Shown: positions 42,400 through 50,769 of the stretch, in pieces
Position numbering within the stretch: the first letter of the stretch is position 1
How the letters are laid out: the number at the start of each line of letters is the position of its first letter
DNA from: JANOYY01 sp043720395
GTDB lineage: Bacteria > Actinomycetota > Acidimicrobiia > Acidimicrobiales > JANYDT01
Reading direction: 5' to 3'
DNA length: 64,000 bases
Assembly (NCBI GenBank): GCA_043720395.1
Contig: JAYSSR010000072.1
Location: 1-64,000 of the forward strand
Translations under genes and position numbers: made by a program
Notes under the pieces: model-generated
Told to the model about the DNA's origin: nothing
What the model saw: the letters and a program-made list of their open reading frames with translations, nothing else
Databases searched by the model: none

Positions 42400-43344
42400 A
42401 TGCAGTCACCGCCTTTTCGACGCGCCCGTCGCGCCGTCCAACTCACTTTGCTAAGCGCGCTTACTCTCGCCGTTGCCCTGTCTGTGACAGACGCGTCGAG
42501 TGCAGCGTCGAAGAAGAAGAAGACCACCAAGAAGCCCGTCACCAGGACATCGCCGAGTACCGCGGCCACAACGACGGCCGCCCCCGCACCGGCCCCGGCC
42601 GCACCGCTGTTCGGTGTCGCCAAATCGCAAGTCGGCGACATCCTCGTGGACACCAGCGGTCGAAGCTTGTACATGTTCGATCCAGACGTTCGCAAGCCAG
42701 GCGGATCGGTCTGTAACGGACAGTGCGCCGACATCTGGCCTCCGATCATCGTGAAGAGCGAGACGGCCTTGGTTGCACCATCCGGCTTCGCCGGAAAGCT
42801 CACCGCAGTGAAGCGCGACGACGGTTCGCTCCAGGCCGCGGTAAACGGCTGGCCCATCTACGGCTGGGTGTTCGACAAGACGAAGGGCGACCTGAACGGA
42901 CAAGCGTTCAACGAAGTGTGGTGGGTCCTCGACCCGGCCGGAACCCCGATCCGTACGACGCCGTCGCTTCGCATTCGCTCCAACAAGGTCGGTGCCGCCG
43001 GAGCGTCGAAGAACATGCTGGTTGATTCCAAGGGCATGACGCTGTACATGTTCGAAAACGACAAGGTGAAAGATGTGTCGGCCTGCTACGACGCATGCGC
43101 CACGGCATGGCCTCCCGCCATCGTGACCTCGGAAGCACAGCTCAGCCTGTTCCAGGGCGGCGGCATCGACCGGTCGAAACTCAAGCTGATCCGACGCGCC
43201 GACACCACGGGGTTCCAGGTGTCGTACAACGGATGGCCGTTGTACACGTGGGCACGCGACGCGAAGATCGGCGACACCACGGGCCAAGCCGTCAACAACG
43301 TCTGGTGGGTCATCGACGGCTTTGGTACGCCGCAGAAGACTTGA
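42400..43344 (+). CDS. Secreted protein with two COG4315-type repeats
   Basis: 314 residues. A signal peptide (RRAVQLTLLSALTLAVALS) is followed by a Lys/Thr-rich then Ala/Pro-rich spacer. After that come two copies of the Lipoprotein_15/COG4315 module, residues ~70-185 and ~190-310: GRSLYMFDPD...CADIWPP and GMTLYMFENDK...CATAWPP, each ending NGWPxYxW and WWV.D. This module is found in actinobacterial surface proteins of unknown function, perhaps binding a redox group or metal. The spacer closely resembles the one in LivK of this window. Confidence 0.85.
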   Translation: MQSPPFRRARRAVQLTLLSALTLAVALSVTDASSAASKKKKTTKKPVTRTSPSTAATTTAAPAPAPAAPLFGVAKSQVGDILVDTSGRSLYMFDPDVRKPGGSVCNGQCADIWPPIIVKSETALVAPSGFAGKLTAVKRDDGSLQAAVNGWPIYGWVFDKTKGDLNGQAFNEVWWVLDPAGTPIRTTPSLRIRSNKVGAAGASKNMLVDSKGMTLYMFENDKVKDVSACYDACATAWPPAIVTSEAQLSLFQGGGIDRSKLKLIRRADTTGFQVSYNGWPLYTWARDAKIGDTTGQAVNNVWWVIDGFGTPQKT

Positions 43345-43370
43345 GGCATCCCCTCGTCGATGCGTCGAGG

Positions 43371-43389
43371 AGGTCCGCCAGGAGGACCT
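43371..43389. terminator. Weak hairpin between convergent genes
   Basis: AGGTCC (43371-43376) and GGACCT (43384-43389) with a 7-base loop. It lies in the 94-base gap between the convergent COG4315-like and Rieske genes, where a terminator is expected. No T-run is present. Confidence 0.35.
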
Positions 43390-43438
43390 GATCGGCGCAT
43401 CGTCGCGCTTGACGGCGCGGCGGCGAGCATCGGCTCGG

Positions 43439-44611
43439 TCAGCGCAAGTAGTTCCCAGCGTTGAGGGACACGACCGCGTCGGACTCGTCGAAGGACACGT
43501 TGACCGGATCGCCGCCCGCTCCGACAATCGCGATCTGCTCCTTGAATTGGCGGCGAACCATCGACACACCGCGATCGCTTGACGCGAGGCGTTCGCCGGC
43601 GTGCAGCGTCATCGGACCCTGCCCCACCTGGGTCTCGAAGTCGCCCGGGAAACGCTGGTGTTCCTCATCGGTGAGATCGAACCAAGTCTTCGTTTCCGCG
43701 TAGACCGGGAGGCCCTGTGCCGGCGCACCTTTCGGTTTACGGACCATTGCGTAGACCTTCGTGTGGGTCTCATCGATCGGCACGGCCCACGACATGTTGT
43801 TGGTCTTGCCCGTATAGAGCAGCGTCGGCGTGGGGATCACACGAATCGTAGGTACGCGGACTTCTGTGACGCGATGAAGACGGCCACCATCGTCCAACAC
43901 GCGGTCCGCCGTAGCATGCACGCCCTGCTCGGTGAGGTGAAAGTCGATCGTCGGCCAGCTCTGTAGATCGGGATGGAACTGCGGTCCGCTGATCGCGTTG
44001 TGCAGGATGAACACGTGGTACGGGTCCATCGAATTCTCGTGCGTCTGGAACCAGTTGCACGGTGCCTCAACGGGACCGCCGAACGCGAAGTGATCGATGA
44101 CCACAATCTCGTCGTCGTCGGTCATGTCCTCGAAGATGTCGTAGCGCGGGAACACCGGCTTCTTCTCGGGTGGGCCGAGGTAGGCGAAGATCAGTCCGTT
44201 GTATTCGACGACCGGGAACCACGGCTGTCGGTACCTGGCCAGGTTTCGGCCACGGTCCGGTTCGCACGGCTGGTCGAGGCAGTTGCCTTCGCAGTCGAAA
44301 AGCCACCCGTGGTAGGCGCAGCGAATGCCGGCGTCCTCCACCTTGCCGTAGAACAGCGTCGTGCCACGATGGCAGCACCGCGGCACCACGAGTCCGGCGC
44401 GTCCTGCGAGGTCGCGGAACAACACGAGGTCCTCCCCGAGGAGTCGGACGTTGCGCGGCAGGTCCGTGGCTTCTTCGCTGCGGGCGAACGGGTGCCAGTA
44501 CCGGCGCAACAACTCGCCGGTCGGCGTCCCAGCTGCGACGTCGGTCAACTCGCGGTCGTGGGTGGGCGTGGTACGTCCGTACCCGGTACCGGTGTCTGGA
44601 GCAGTGGTCAC
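43439..44611 (-). CDS. Rieske non-heme iron oxygenase, large subunit (phthalate-dioxygenase-like)
   Basis: 390 residues from GTG 44611 with GAGG upstream. The Rieske cluster ligands are Cys-x-His in RCCHRGT and Cys-x2-His in RCAYHGW near residues 78-100. The mononuclear iron site is NWFQTHENSMDPYHVFILH near residue 190, with two His and the bridging Asp. A long C-terminal part is usual for the phthalate/vanillate/carbazole type. Such enzymes often make protocatechuate from phthalate, vanillate or similar acids, which would feed the lig genes, but the substrate is inferred only. No reductase gene is adjacent. Confidence 0.85.
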   Translation of the reverse strand: MTTAPDTGTGYGRTTPTHDRELTDVAAGTPTGELLRRYWHPFARSEEATDLPRNVRLLGEDLVLFRDLAGRAGLVVPRCCHRGTTLFYGKVEDAGIRCAYHGWLFDCEGNCLDQPCEPDRGRNLARYRQPWFPVVEYNGLIFAYLGPPEKKPVFPRYDIFEDMTDDDEIVVIDHFAFGGPVEAPCNWFQTHENSMDPYHVFILHNAISGPQFHPDLQSWPTIDFHLTEQGVHATADRVLDDGGRLHRVTEVRVPTIRVIPTPTLLYTGKTNNMSWAVPIDETHTKVYAMVRKPKGAPAQGLPVYAETKTWFDLTDEEHQRFPGDFETQVGQGPMTLHAGERLASSDRGVSMVRRQFKEQIAIVGAGGDPVNVSFDESDAVVSLNAGNYLR

Positions 44612-44663
44612 GTGCAGCATCCTCGCGCCGGGGCCGGGTGCCACCCAAGCGGTCGATCCATCT

Positions 44664-44740
44664 GGCGGTGTCGTACGCGCCGGTGAGAGTCGTCCGCGCA
44701 CGCTGCGCGCACGACTTTCGTCGGCGCGGACGACACCGCC
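44664..44740. repeat. 77-bp dispersed foldback element
   Basis: Outer arms 44664-44681 and 44723-44740 are 18-bp inverted repeats with one mismatch. An inner hairpin has arms 44689-44699 and 44705-44715 (11 bp, one mismatch). The right part recurs at 1-49. It sits in the divergent region between the Rieske oxygenase and an LLM gene, so it may also affect their promoters. Confidence 0.7.
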
Positions 44741-44769
44741 AAGTCCGACCGGCCGCGTAGGGTCGGGAC

Positions 44770-45777
44770 ATGAGTTCCTTCCCCGTTCCCCTCTCGGTGC
44801 TCGACCTCAGCCCTATCGCCGAAGGGTCAACGCCACGGGACGCCCTGCGGAACTCACGTGAACTCGTGGTGCTCGCCGAGCGGCTCGACTACCTCCGGTA
44901 CTGGGTCGCGGAGCACCACGGTATGCCCGGTGTCGCCAGTACGTCGCCGCCCGTGCTGCTCGCCGACCTCGCGGCGGCAACGTCGCACATTCGCGTCGGA
45001 TCCGGTGGTGTGATGCTGCCGAACCATTCGGCGTTGGTCGTCGCCGAGCAGTTCGGCATGCTCGAAGCCATGCATCCCGACCGAATTGACCTCGGCATCG
45101 GGCGGGCACCCGGCACCGACCCGTTGACCGCTTCCGCGCTTCGGCGCGCGCCGATGACGGGTGCCGACGACTTCCCGGAACAGATGACCGAGCTGTTCGG
45201 CTACTTCGATGGGACGCTGCCGCTCGGTCATCGCTACCACAACGTCCATGCGACAACCGGGCTTGGCTATCGACCAGCGATCTGGATGCTCGGGTCAAGT
45301 GACTACGGCGCACAAGCCGCGGGCGTGCTCGGTCTCCCCTACTCGTTCGCGCACCATTTCGCGGCGGGCAATACCGTAGGTGCGCTTACCGAATACCGCG
45401 CCGCCTTTCGCCCGTCCGATTCGTTGTCGACGCCATACGCGATGCTCGGCGTCAACGTCGTGTGTGCGGCGACCGACGAGGAGGCGCACTGGCTCGCTGG
45501 CTCGGGACGGCTCGCCGTGTTACGCCTGCGGACCGGACGACCGAGCCGCTACCCCTCCCCCGAGGAAGCTGCTGAGTACCCGTATTCGTCGCTGGAGGTT
45601 GAACAGATCAGGGCGTGGACCAATTCGCATGTGATCGGCAGCCCGTCGACGGTCCGTCGAAAGCTTGAGGATTTGCTCGATCGTACGCGCGCAGATGAGT
45701 TGATGATCACCACCATGGTGCACTCACACGAAGCCCGCCTGCGCTCCTTCGAGCTGCTCGCCGCAGCGGCTCACTAG
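44770..45777 (+). CDS. Luciferase-like (LLM) flavin-dependent oxidoreductase
   Basis: 335 residues of the alkanal-monooxygenase-like LLM group: SVLDLSPIAEGSTPRDALRN at the N-terminus, YWVAEHHGMPGVASTSP, HIRVGSGGVMLPNHSALVVA, RIDLGIGRAPGTDP. The length and HHGMP motif fit FMN-type rather than F420-type members. The substrate is unknown. It is divergent from the Rieske oxygenase across the foldback element. Confidence 0.85.
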   Translation: MSSFPVPLSVLDLSPIAEGSTPRDALRNSRELVVLAERLDYLRYWVAEHHGMPGVASTSPPVLLADLAAATSHIRVGSGGVMLPNHSALVVAEQFGMLEAMHPDRIDLGIGRAPGTDPLTASALRRAPMTGADDFPEQMTELFGYFDGTLPLGHRYHNVHATTGLGYRPAIWMLGSSDYGAQAAGVLGLPYSFAHHFAAGNTVGALTEYRAAFRPSDSLSTPYAMLGVNVVCAATDEEAHWLAGSGRLAVLRLRTGRPSRYPSPEEAAEYPYSSLEVEQIRAWTNSHVIGSPSTVRRKLEDLLDRTRADELMITTMVHSHEARLRSFELLAAAAH

Positions 45778-45790
45778 TGCATCGCTTGCA

Positions 45791-46624
45791 CTAGATGCCG
45801 GTAACGCCGCTGTCGACCGCCAACGTCTGAGCGTTCACGTACACGCTCTCGTCGGAGAGGAAGAAGAGCACCGCGTAGGCGACCTCCCACGCGGTTGCCA
45901 TACGGCCGAACGGCGTCCGAGATTCGGCCCGTGATGGACGACCCGCTGTGGCGGCCCGGCCGAGCGGAGTGTCCACGAGACCCGGTGCGACGATGTTCGA
46001 GCGGATGCCGCGCCTTGACCCTTCCAACGCAACGTGGCGCATCAGCCCGCCGAGCGCCGCCTTGGACGCGTCATATGACACGAGCCGCGACCCCGACGTG
46101 AGCCCCGCGATCGACGAGATGAACACCACCGACGAACCGTTCGCGAGGTGACGTAAACCCTCGCGGCAGCACAGCATCGGGCCACGGAGATTCGCCGCCA
46201 TCGTGAGGTCCCACTTCTCCACATCGACGTTCTCCAGACCGAGATTGTCGAGACCGACGCCGACGTTGAGAACCATGCCATCGAGTCCTCCCAGAGCGGT
46301 ACGCGCCTCGTCGATCATCCGCGTCACATCGGCTTCGACCGTGATATCGGCCTCGATCGCCTGGGCCAAGCCGCCCTGCCTCGTGATCAGCTCGACCGTG
46401 TCCTCGGCGCTTTCTCGGACGCGATCCGCTACGGCGACTCGCGCGCCCTCACGGCCGCACAGCATCGAGATGGCACGTCCATTGCCAACCGGGTCGGTGT
46501 CGGCGTCGACAATGCGCTGCCCACCGCCGACCACGAGGATGCGACGTCCCTCAAGGCGTCCGCGCCCGGGGGCGACGCCCTCAGACTCGTGCGACAGCGG
46601 GCGGATCCATTGACCGGTACTCAT
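45791..46624 (-). CDS. Short-chain dehydrogenase/reductase
   Basis: 277 residues. The cofactor loop is unusual: VVGGGQRIVDADTDPVGNGR, where the usual TGxxxGIG is expanded by several residues, a feature of some actinobacterial SDRs. The catalytic Ser is in ISSIAGLTSGSRL and the Tyr-Lys in SYDASKAAL. PFGRMATAWEVAYAVLFFLSDE is the usual C-terminal block. The substrate is unknown. A cluster of inverted repeats lies just upstream. Confidence 0.83.
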   Translation of the reverse strand: MSTGQWIRPLSHESEGVAPGRGRLEGRRILVVGGGQRIVDADTDPVGNGRAISMLCGREGARVAVADRVRESAEDTVELITRQGGLAQAIEADITVEADVTRMIDEARTALGGLDGMVLNVGVGLDNLGLENVDVEKWDLTMAANLRGPMLCCREGLRHLANGSSVVFISSIAGLTSGSRLVSYDASKAALGGLMRHVALEGSRRGIRSNIVAPGLVDTPLGRAATAGRPSRAESRTPFGRMATAWEVAYAVLFFLSDESVYVNAQTLAVDSGVTGI

Positions 46625-46684
46625 GGGGTCGAGCTTCTCAGACCGCCACCGGAGAAGCCAGACCGCGCCGCTGGTACCGACGTT

Positions 46685-46759
46685 GTGGCCCCAAGTCGGT
46701 CAACGCGGCCCGAAATCGGGCCGATTTGGGGCCACGGTGACCGATTTCAGGCCACGCTC
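46685..46759. repeat. Cluster of four related half-sites forming inverted repeats
   Basis: GTGGCCCCAAGTCGG (46685-46699) is inverted at 46721-46735 with one mismatch. Between them CGGCCCGA-AA-TCGGGCCG (46706-46723) is a perfect hairpin, and a fourth inverted half-site is at 46738-46757. All share GGCC-N2-AATCGG. It lies between the alcohol dehydrogenase stop and the SDR start, so it could be a terminator, an operator group or a REP-like element. Confidence 0.6.
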
Positions 46760-46777
46760 ACGTCGCGGCCCAGCCCG

Positions 46778-47890
46778 TCAGCGGTGGATCAGCACACCCC
46801 GGAGGTTCTTGCCGGCGTGCATGTCCGCGTAGCCGTCGTTGATGGTGTCGAGCGTGTAGGTCTTGGTGACCAACTCATCGAGCTTGAGCGTGCCGGCCTG
46901 GTACATCGCGAGCAGACGCAGAATGTCCTTCGACGGGCTCGACTCGCCGAACAAAGAGCCCTGGATACGCTTCTGAAAGAGCGTGAGCATGGCCGGTGAG
47001 ATGGGGATGCCGACCTCGGTCATGTCGCCGAGCCCAGTCACCACAACGGTTCCGGCCTTGCGGATCGAATCGAAGGCCTGCGCAATGTGCTCGCCCTTGG
47101 TGACGCCGATCGTCACGATGGCCGAGTCGGCACCCTGCCCGTTCGTGACTGTCAACGCGAACGCTGCTGCCTCGGCGATATCGGCAAATGCGTGCGTCGC
47201 ACCGAGTTCCATTGCCTTCTCGCGCTTGAACGCGACGGGGTCGACCGCGATCACGTTGGACGCTCCCTTGATCGCCGCACCCTGCACCGCGTTGATGCCA
47301 ATGCCGCCAATGCCCATGATGATCACGGTGTCACCCGGTTGAACGTTCGCCGACTTCTCCGCCGATCCAAACCCCGTTCCGACGCCGCAACCCACCAGAC
47401 ACGCCTTGTCCAGCGGAATGTCCTTCGCGATCTTCACGGCGTTGTTGACAGACACGACGCTGTGCTCGGCGAACGTCGAGATGCCACACATCTGACCGAC
47501 CGGCTCGCCGTTGAGCGTCATGCGGTAGCTGAGGTCTTCACGAGATCCGAGGAGCAGCGTCGCACCGGTATCGCAGAGGTTCTGCATGCCGCTCGCACAC
47601 CAGCGACAGCGACCGCAGCCGGGGAGGAATGACATGACAACGTGATCGCCGATCTCGTAGCCAGGCGTGTTCGGCCCAATGCCTTCGACGATCCCCGCAC
47701 CCTCGTGACCGCCGCAAACGGGATAGACACCGAACGGGATATCACCCGTAGCGAGGTGATCATCGGAATGGCACAGGCCGGAAGCGACCATCTTGATCAA
47801 GAGTTCGCCTTGGCGTGGCTCTTCGAGATCGACTTCGACCACTTCCCATTTTCCGGGTACGGACATCAAAAGACCGGCGCGAGTTTTCAT
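46778..47890 (-). CDS. Zinc-dependent alcohol dehydrogenase, NDMA-dependent type
   Basis: 370 residues. Catalytic zinc ligands are in GLCHSDDH and GGHEGAG, the four structural zinc cysteines are in PGCGRCRWCASGMQNLC, and the cofactor motif is GIGGIGINAVQGA. The overall pattern matches mycobacterial NDMA-dependent alcohol dehydrogenases, which keep the nicotinamide cofactor tightly bound. Substrates are probably primary alcohols or formaldehyde adducts. The ATG at 47890 is well placed. Confidence 0.87.
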   Translation of the reverse strand: MKTRAGLLMSVPGKWEVVEVDLEEPRQGELLIKMVASGLCHSDDHLATGDIPFGVYPVCGGHEGAGIVEGIGPNTPGYEIGDHVVMSFLPGCGRCRWCASGMQNLCDTGATLLLGSREDLSYRMTLNGEPVGQMCGISTFAEHSVVSVNNAVKIAKDIPLDKACLVGCGVGTGFGSAEKSANVQPGDTVIIMGIGGIGINAVQGAAIKGASNVIAVDPVAFKREKAMELGATHAFADIAEAAAFALTVTNGQGADSAIVTIGVTKGEHIAQAFDSIRKAGTVVVTGLGDMTEVGIPISPAMLTLFQKRIQGSLFGESSPSKDILRLLAMYQAGTLKLDELVTKTYTLDTINDGYADMHAGKNLRGVLIHR

Positions 47891-47986
47891 GGTTCCCCCA
47901 AGGAAGTTTTGGCATCGCGGACGCCCACGATGCGGCTGAAGTGTCGACCTTAAGTCGCCTCGCGGCGAGCGTCAAAGAGTTCGCGT

Positions 47987-48439
47987 TCAGAACTTCGTCA
48001 CTGTGGTCCGACTCACCGAAAACCCATGTCCATTCTTGGCCGTACACCGCATCCCAGCGGCCGAGGACGCGCACTTGAACCCCTCCTTCGACCACGTCGA
48101 GCCGTACGCGATGGCCTTCGTGTTCGCGCCCGCGATCGTGTCCCCCTGGCAGCTCCAGGTCGTGACCCTCCCCGTCCTGTCAACGGTCGCCGACGCGACC
48201 CAATCGAGGTCGCAGTCGTCGGGACGCGGCGCGCCCTTGCCGGAGAACGTCGAAACATCGCACGTGACCACAGCAGTTTTCACGATGGGCGGCGGGAAGT
48301 ACGCGCAGTTGATGTTGCCGCTCGGCGACTTGAACAGCTCAGCGGACGCCGCCGAGGCAGCAACGCTGCGCAGAGGAAACGCGCCCAGGACGAGGGCCAG
48401 AAAAAGTGAGACGACAGGCATGCTCGACGTAGGTTTCAT
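47987..48439 (-). CDS. Small secreted protein of unknown function (DUF6636-like)
   Basis: 150 residues from ATG 48439. A signal peptide (MPVVSLFLALVLGAFPL) is followed by FKSPSGNINCAYF, paired cysteines (VVTCDVS, DDCDLDW, TTWSCQGD, FKCASSAAGMRC) and GHGFSVSR. This pattern of FxSPSGNIxC with conserved Cys pairs is a known actinobacterial secreted family without assigned function. It lies alone upstream of the alcohol dehydrogenase gene. Confidence 0.7.
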   Translation of the reverse strand: MKPTSSMPVVSLFLALVLGAFPLRSVAASAASAELFKSPSGNINCAYFPPPIVKTAVVTCDVSTFSGKGAPRPDDCDLDWVASATVDRTGRVTTWSCQGDTIAGANTKAIAYGSTWSKEGFKCASSAAGMRCTAKNGHGFSVSRTTVTKF

Positions 48440-48636
48440 TCCTTGATCATCGCCCGGCGCTCGTAGCGACTGAAGTCGGCCGAGGGATCGAGTCGCCAGG
48501 CGACGAGCGTGGGCCCCCGGCCGGAGGTGGTCACGTCTTGACGGCCTCGTCAGCGCCGACCGCCCGGCTTGAGTTCGACTCGCATGCGGCACGGCAAGCG
48601 AGCGTCCTCGGTGATCCACCGTACTGCCTATGCTAC

Positions 48637-48653
48637 TAGACGCCTACTGTCTA
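48637..48653. promoter_or_regulatory. Operator-like inverted repeat upstream of hicAB
   Basis: TAGAC (48637-48641) and GTCTA (48649-48653) flank 7 bases, 14 bases before the hicA ATG. AT-rich bases around it make this the likely hicAB promoter. HicB proteins with a DNA-binding tail commonly repress such sites. Confidence 0.45.
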
Positions 48654-48667
48654 TGGTGCTATCTTAA

Positions 48668-48868
48668 ATGCCTGTGACAGCGAGACAGCTTCGGCGCCGA
48701 CTGGCGGAACTGGGCTGTTCGAAGTCCGCCAGAGCGGCTCGCATCTCATCGTCCGGTGCGGGACTTGCCAACAACGGTGCCCGTTCACGGTGGCGACATT
48801 CGTCCGGCACCCTACGAAGCATCGAGCGGGACCTTGAGCCCTGCCTCGGGAAGGGATGGCTACGGTGA
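48668..48868 (+). pseudogene. hicA: HicA toxin inactivated by three single-base shifts
   Basis: The start MPVTARQLRRRLAELGC and end GTLRSIERDLEPCLGKGWLR are in one frame and HicA-like. The middle, including the catalytic FEVRQSGSHLIVRCGTC, lies in a second frame and TTVPVHGGDIRP in a third. Three one-base deletions, near 48719, 48772 and 48810, would explain this and together restore the frame. The 66-codon product as written lacks the catalytic Gly-Ser-His, so the toxin is probably dead. It overlaps hicB. Confidence 0.72.
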
Positions 48869-49251
48869 CCACCAGCTACACGGCAACCTTTGATCGAGAC
48901 GACGAGGGTTTCTGGCTCGTCGAGCTCGTCGAGGAGCCACGTATCCACACATACGGGCGCACGCTCGCCAAGGCCCGCGACCACATCCGAGACGCCACTG
49001 CTCTGTGGTTCGAGGTCGCCCCGGAGGCGTTCACCCTCATCGAGGACATCCGCCTCCCCAAGCCGGTGAAGGCGACCGTCGATCGGGCTCGCACGGAGCG
49101 TGGCAAGGCCCGGGCGATCCAGGAGTCAGCAGCCGGTGCCACGAGGAAGGCGGCGCGGGCGCTCGTCGAGGAAGGCCGACTCAGCGTGCGAGACGCCGCC
49201 GACGTCCTTGGCCTGTCCCACCAGCGCGTCCAACAGCTCCTCGCCAGCTGA
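48856..49251 (+). CDS. hicB: HicB-type antitoxin with DNA-binding tail
   Basis: 131 residues. The N-terminal HicB fold is readable (YTATFDRDDEGFWLVELVEE, then HTYGRTLAKARDHIRDATAL). The C-terminal ~45 residues form a helix-turn-helix (GRLSVRDAADVLGLSHQRVQ). It is intact although the partner toxin is scrambled, as expected when an antitoxin is kept for regulation or is neutral. Its ATG overlaps hicA by 13 bases. Confidence 0.82.
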   Translation: MATVTTSYTATFDRDDEGFWLVELVEEPRIHTYGRTLAKARDHIRDATALWFEVAPEAFTLIEDIRLPKPVKATVDRARTERGKARAIQESAAGATRKAARALVEEGRLSVRDAADVLGLSHQRVQQLLAS

Positions 49252-49351
49252 CGGACACGCGTCGCATCGAACATGAATCCAGCTCGTCGGCAGCGTGGCA
49301 CGCTGGAGTACATGCCACCCACCACGAACGTAAGCGGTACGAGACCAATGC

Positions 49352-50431
49352 ATGCGTGAAGCCCAGCCTGACCCGGCCACGCTCGCCACGCTCGGCTGGT
49401 CAGCCCATTGGGACGCTGCACTCGCATCGATGCCCCCCGCCGACCCGCCGCCGGTCTGCGCTCGGGTCGTCGCCCAACACCGGGGACGGTGGACCTGTGC
49501 CTACACCGCAGGAACCGTCGCCGCGGACCTTCCCGGACGCTTCCGGAAGCTCGATTCGCTCGCCCTACCTTCGGTTGGCGATTGGGTGCGAATTCATATC
49601 CGCGCAGATGGCGCAACGATCCTCGACATACTTCCCCGCTCATCGACCATGACGCGACTCGTGGCAGGCGGCACGACCGACGTCCAAGTGATCGCGGCCA
49701 ACGTCGACACCGTGTTGATCGTCGTGCCGCTCGACGTCCTGCCGAACGCGCGGCGTCTGGAACGTCAGCTCTCGACGGTGTGGGAAAGCGGCGCGATGCC
49801 AGTGATCGTCGCGACGAAGGTCGACCTTTGCAATGACCGTGTTGCCGCCGAAGAGGTCCTGCGAGCAACGGCCGTGGGCGTCGACGTCCTTGTCATTTCG
49901 AACACCACCGGCGAAGGTATTGAGGGAGTCGAGGCGCTTGCGGAACCCGGCCGCACACTCGCACTGCTGGGCACGTCGGGTGCCGGCAAATCGACGCTTG
50001 CCAACCGCCTCATCGGCCACGAGGCCATGGCGGTCAAAGAGGTCGACGCCAGCGGCAAAGGCCGCCACACCACCTCACATCGCCAGCTGCTCGTGCTCCC
50101 CACCGGCGCGTTACTCATCGACACGCCGGGCATGCGCGAGCTCGGCCTGTGGGTCGCCGAGGAGGGCGGCGTCGCCTCCACCTTTGCAGATGTCGAGGAC
50201 GTCGCGGCGTCGTGTCGCTTCTCCAACTGCGGCCATTCGGGCGATGTCGGCTGTGCGCTTCCGGCAGCGATCGCGGACGGCACCCTCGACGCCGCCCGCG
50301 TCGAAGCGTGGCGCAGCCTCAACGCGGAACAGGCGTGGGTCGAACGCCGCCATGATGCGCGGCTTCAGGCCGAGGAGAAGCGGAAGTGGGCAGCGCTCAA
50401 TCGTGAGGGCCGAGAACGAAGCAGGCCATGA
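49352..50431 (+). CDS. rsgA: Ribosome small-subunit-dependent GTPase A
   Basis: 359 residues. The N-terminal OB fold (ARVVAQHRGRWTCAYT) is followed by a circularly permuted GTPase: G4-like VATKVDLC comes before G1 GTSGAGKSTLANRL and G3 IDTPGMRELG. The zinc site Cys-Cys-His-Cys is in SCRFSNCGHSGDVGC. RsgA acts in late 30S subunit assembly in the cytoplasm. Its stop overlaps the next small frame (ATGA). Confidence 0.92.
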   Translation: MREAQPDPATLATLGWSAHWDAALASMPPADPPPVCARVVAQHRGRWTCAYTAGTVAADLPGRFRKLDSLALPSVGDWVRIHIRADGATILDILPRSSTMTRLVAGGTTDVQVIAANVDTVLIVVPLDVLPNARRLERQLSTVWESGAMPVIVATKVDLCNDRVAAEEVLRATAVGVDVLVISNTTGEGIEGVEALAEPGRTLALLGTSGAGKSTLANRLIGHEAMAVKEVDASGKGRHTTSHRQLLVLPTGALLIDTPGMRELGLWVAEEGGVASTFADVEDVAASCRFSNCGHSGDVGCALPAAIADGTLDAARVEAWRSLNAEQAWVERRHDARLQAEEKRKWAALNREGRERSRP

Positions 50432-50762
50432 ACCCCGACGAGGCGAGCCCTCACGACCAGAGCACCGACGACACCGCATGGCTTGCCGAACTGCGCTCGA
50501 GTCGCGCGGCGAAACGGATGACGATGTTCACTGCGGGAACCGGCGACGTCCTGCTGCGCGAAGACGAACCCGGCAACACCTTCCTCGTACTTACCGAAGG
50601 TTTGACAAGGCGGCGGCCGAGTGGTCCCTGGCCGACCGCGGCGTGCTCGCCCCCACCATGGACGTTTCGAAGGCACGGGCAATCATCGACCCGGCCGCGG
50701 GAGCGGAGATCGCTGTGAGTGTCGCAAGCCTCGGCCACGCAGCGTCGATTCTTGCGACCTGA
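50428..50762 (+). pseudogene. Small frameshifted frame after rsgA, cNMP-binding-like start
   Basis: The ATG at 50428 overlaps the rsgA stop. The first 58 codons end with GDVLLREDEPGNTFLVLTEG, which looks like the beginning of a cyclic-nucleotide-binding barrel. A one-base frame change near 50604 would continue as FDKAAAEWSLADRGVLAP up to a stop at 50762. The second half is not recognised. This is most likely a shortened remnant. Confidence 0.45.
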
Positions 50763-50769
50763 TCAGGCC

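Noticed and set aside
3468..45400. Octamer GCGCTTAC seen about seven times, often encoding Ala-Leu-Thr with the rare CTT codon
   Set aside because: The excess over expectation looks small, orientation is mixed and no count against a background model could be run.
48440..48636. N-terminal extension of the small secreted protein or a separate gene
   Set aside because: The upstream codons are Arg-rich, without a signal or domain. The ATG at 48439 directly precedes a good signal peptide.
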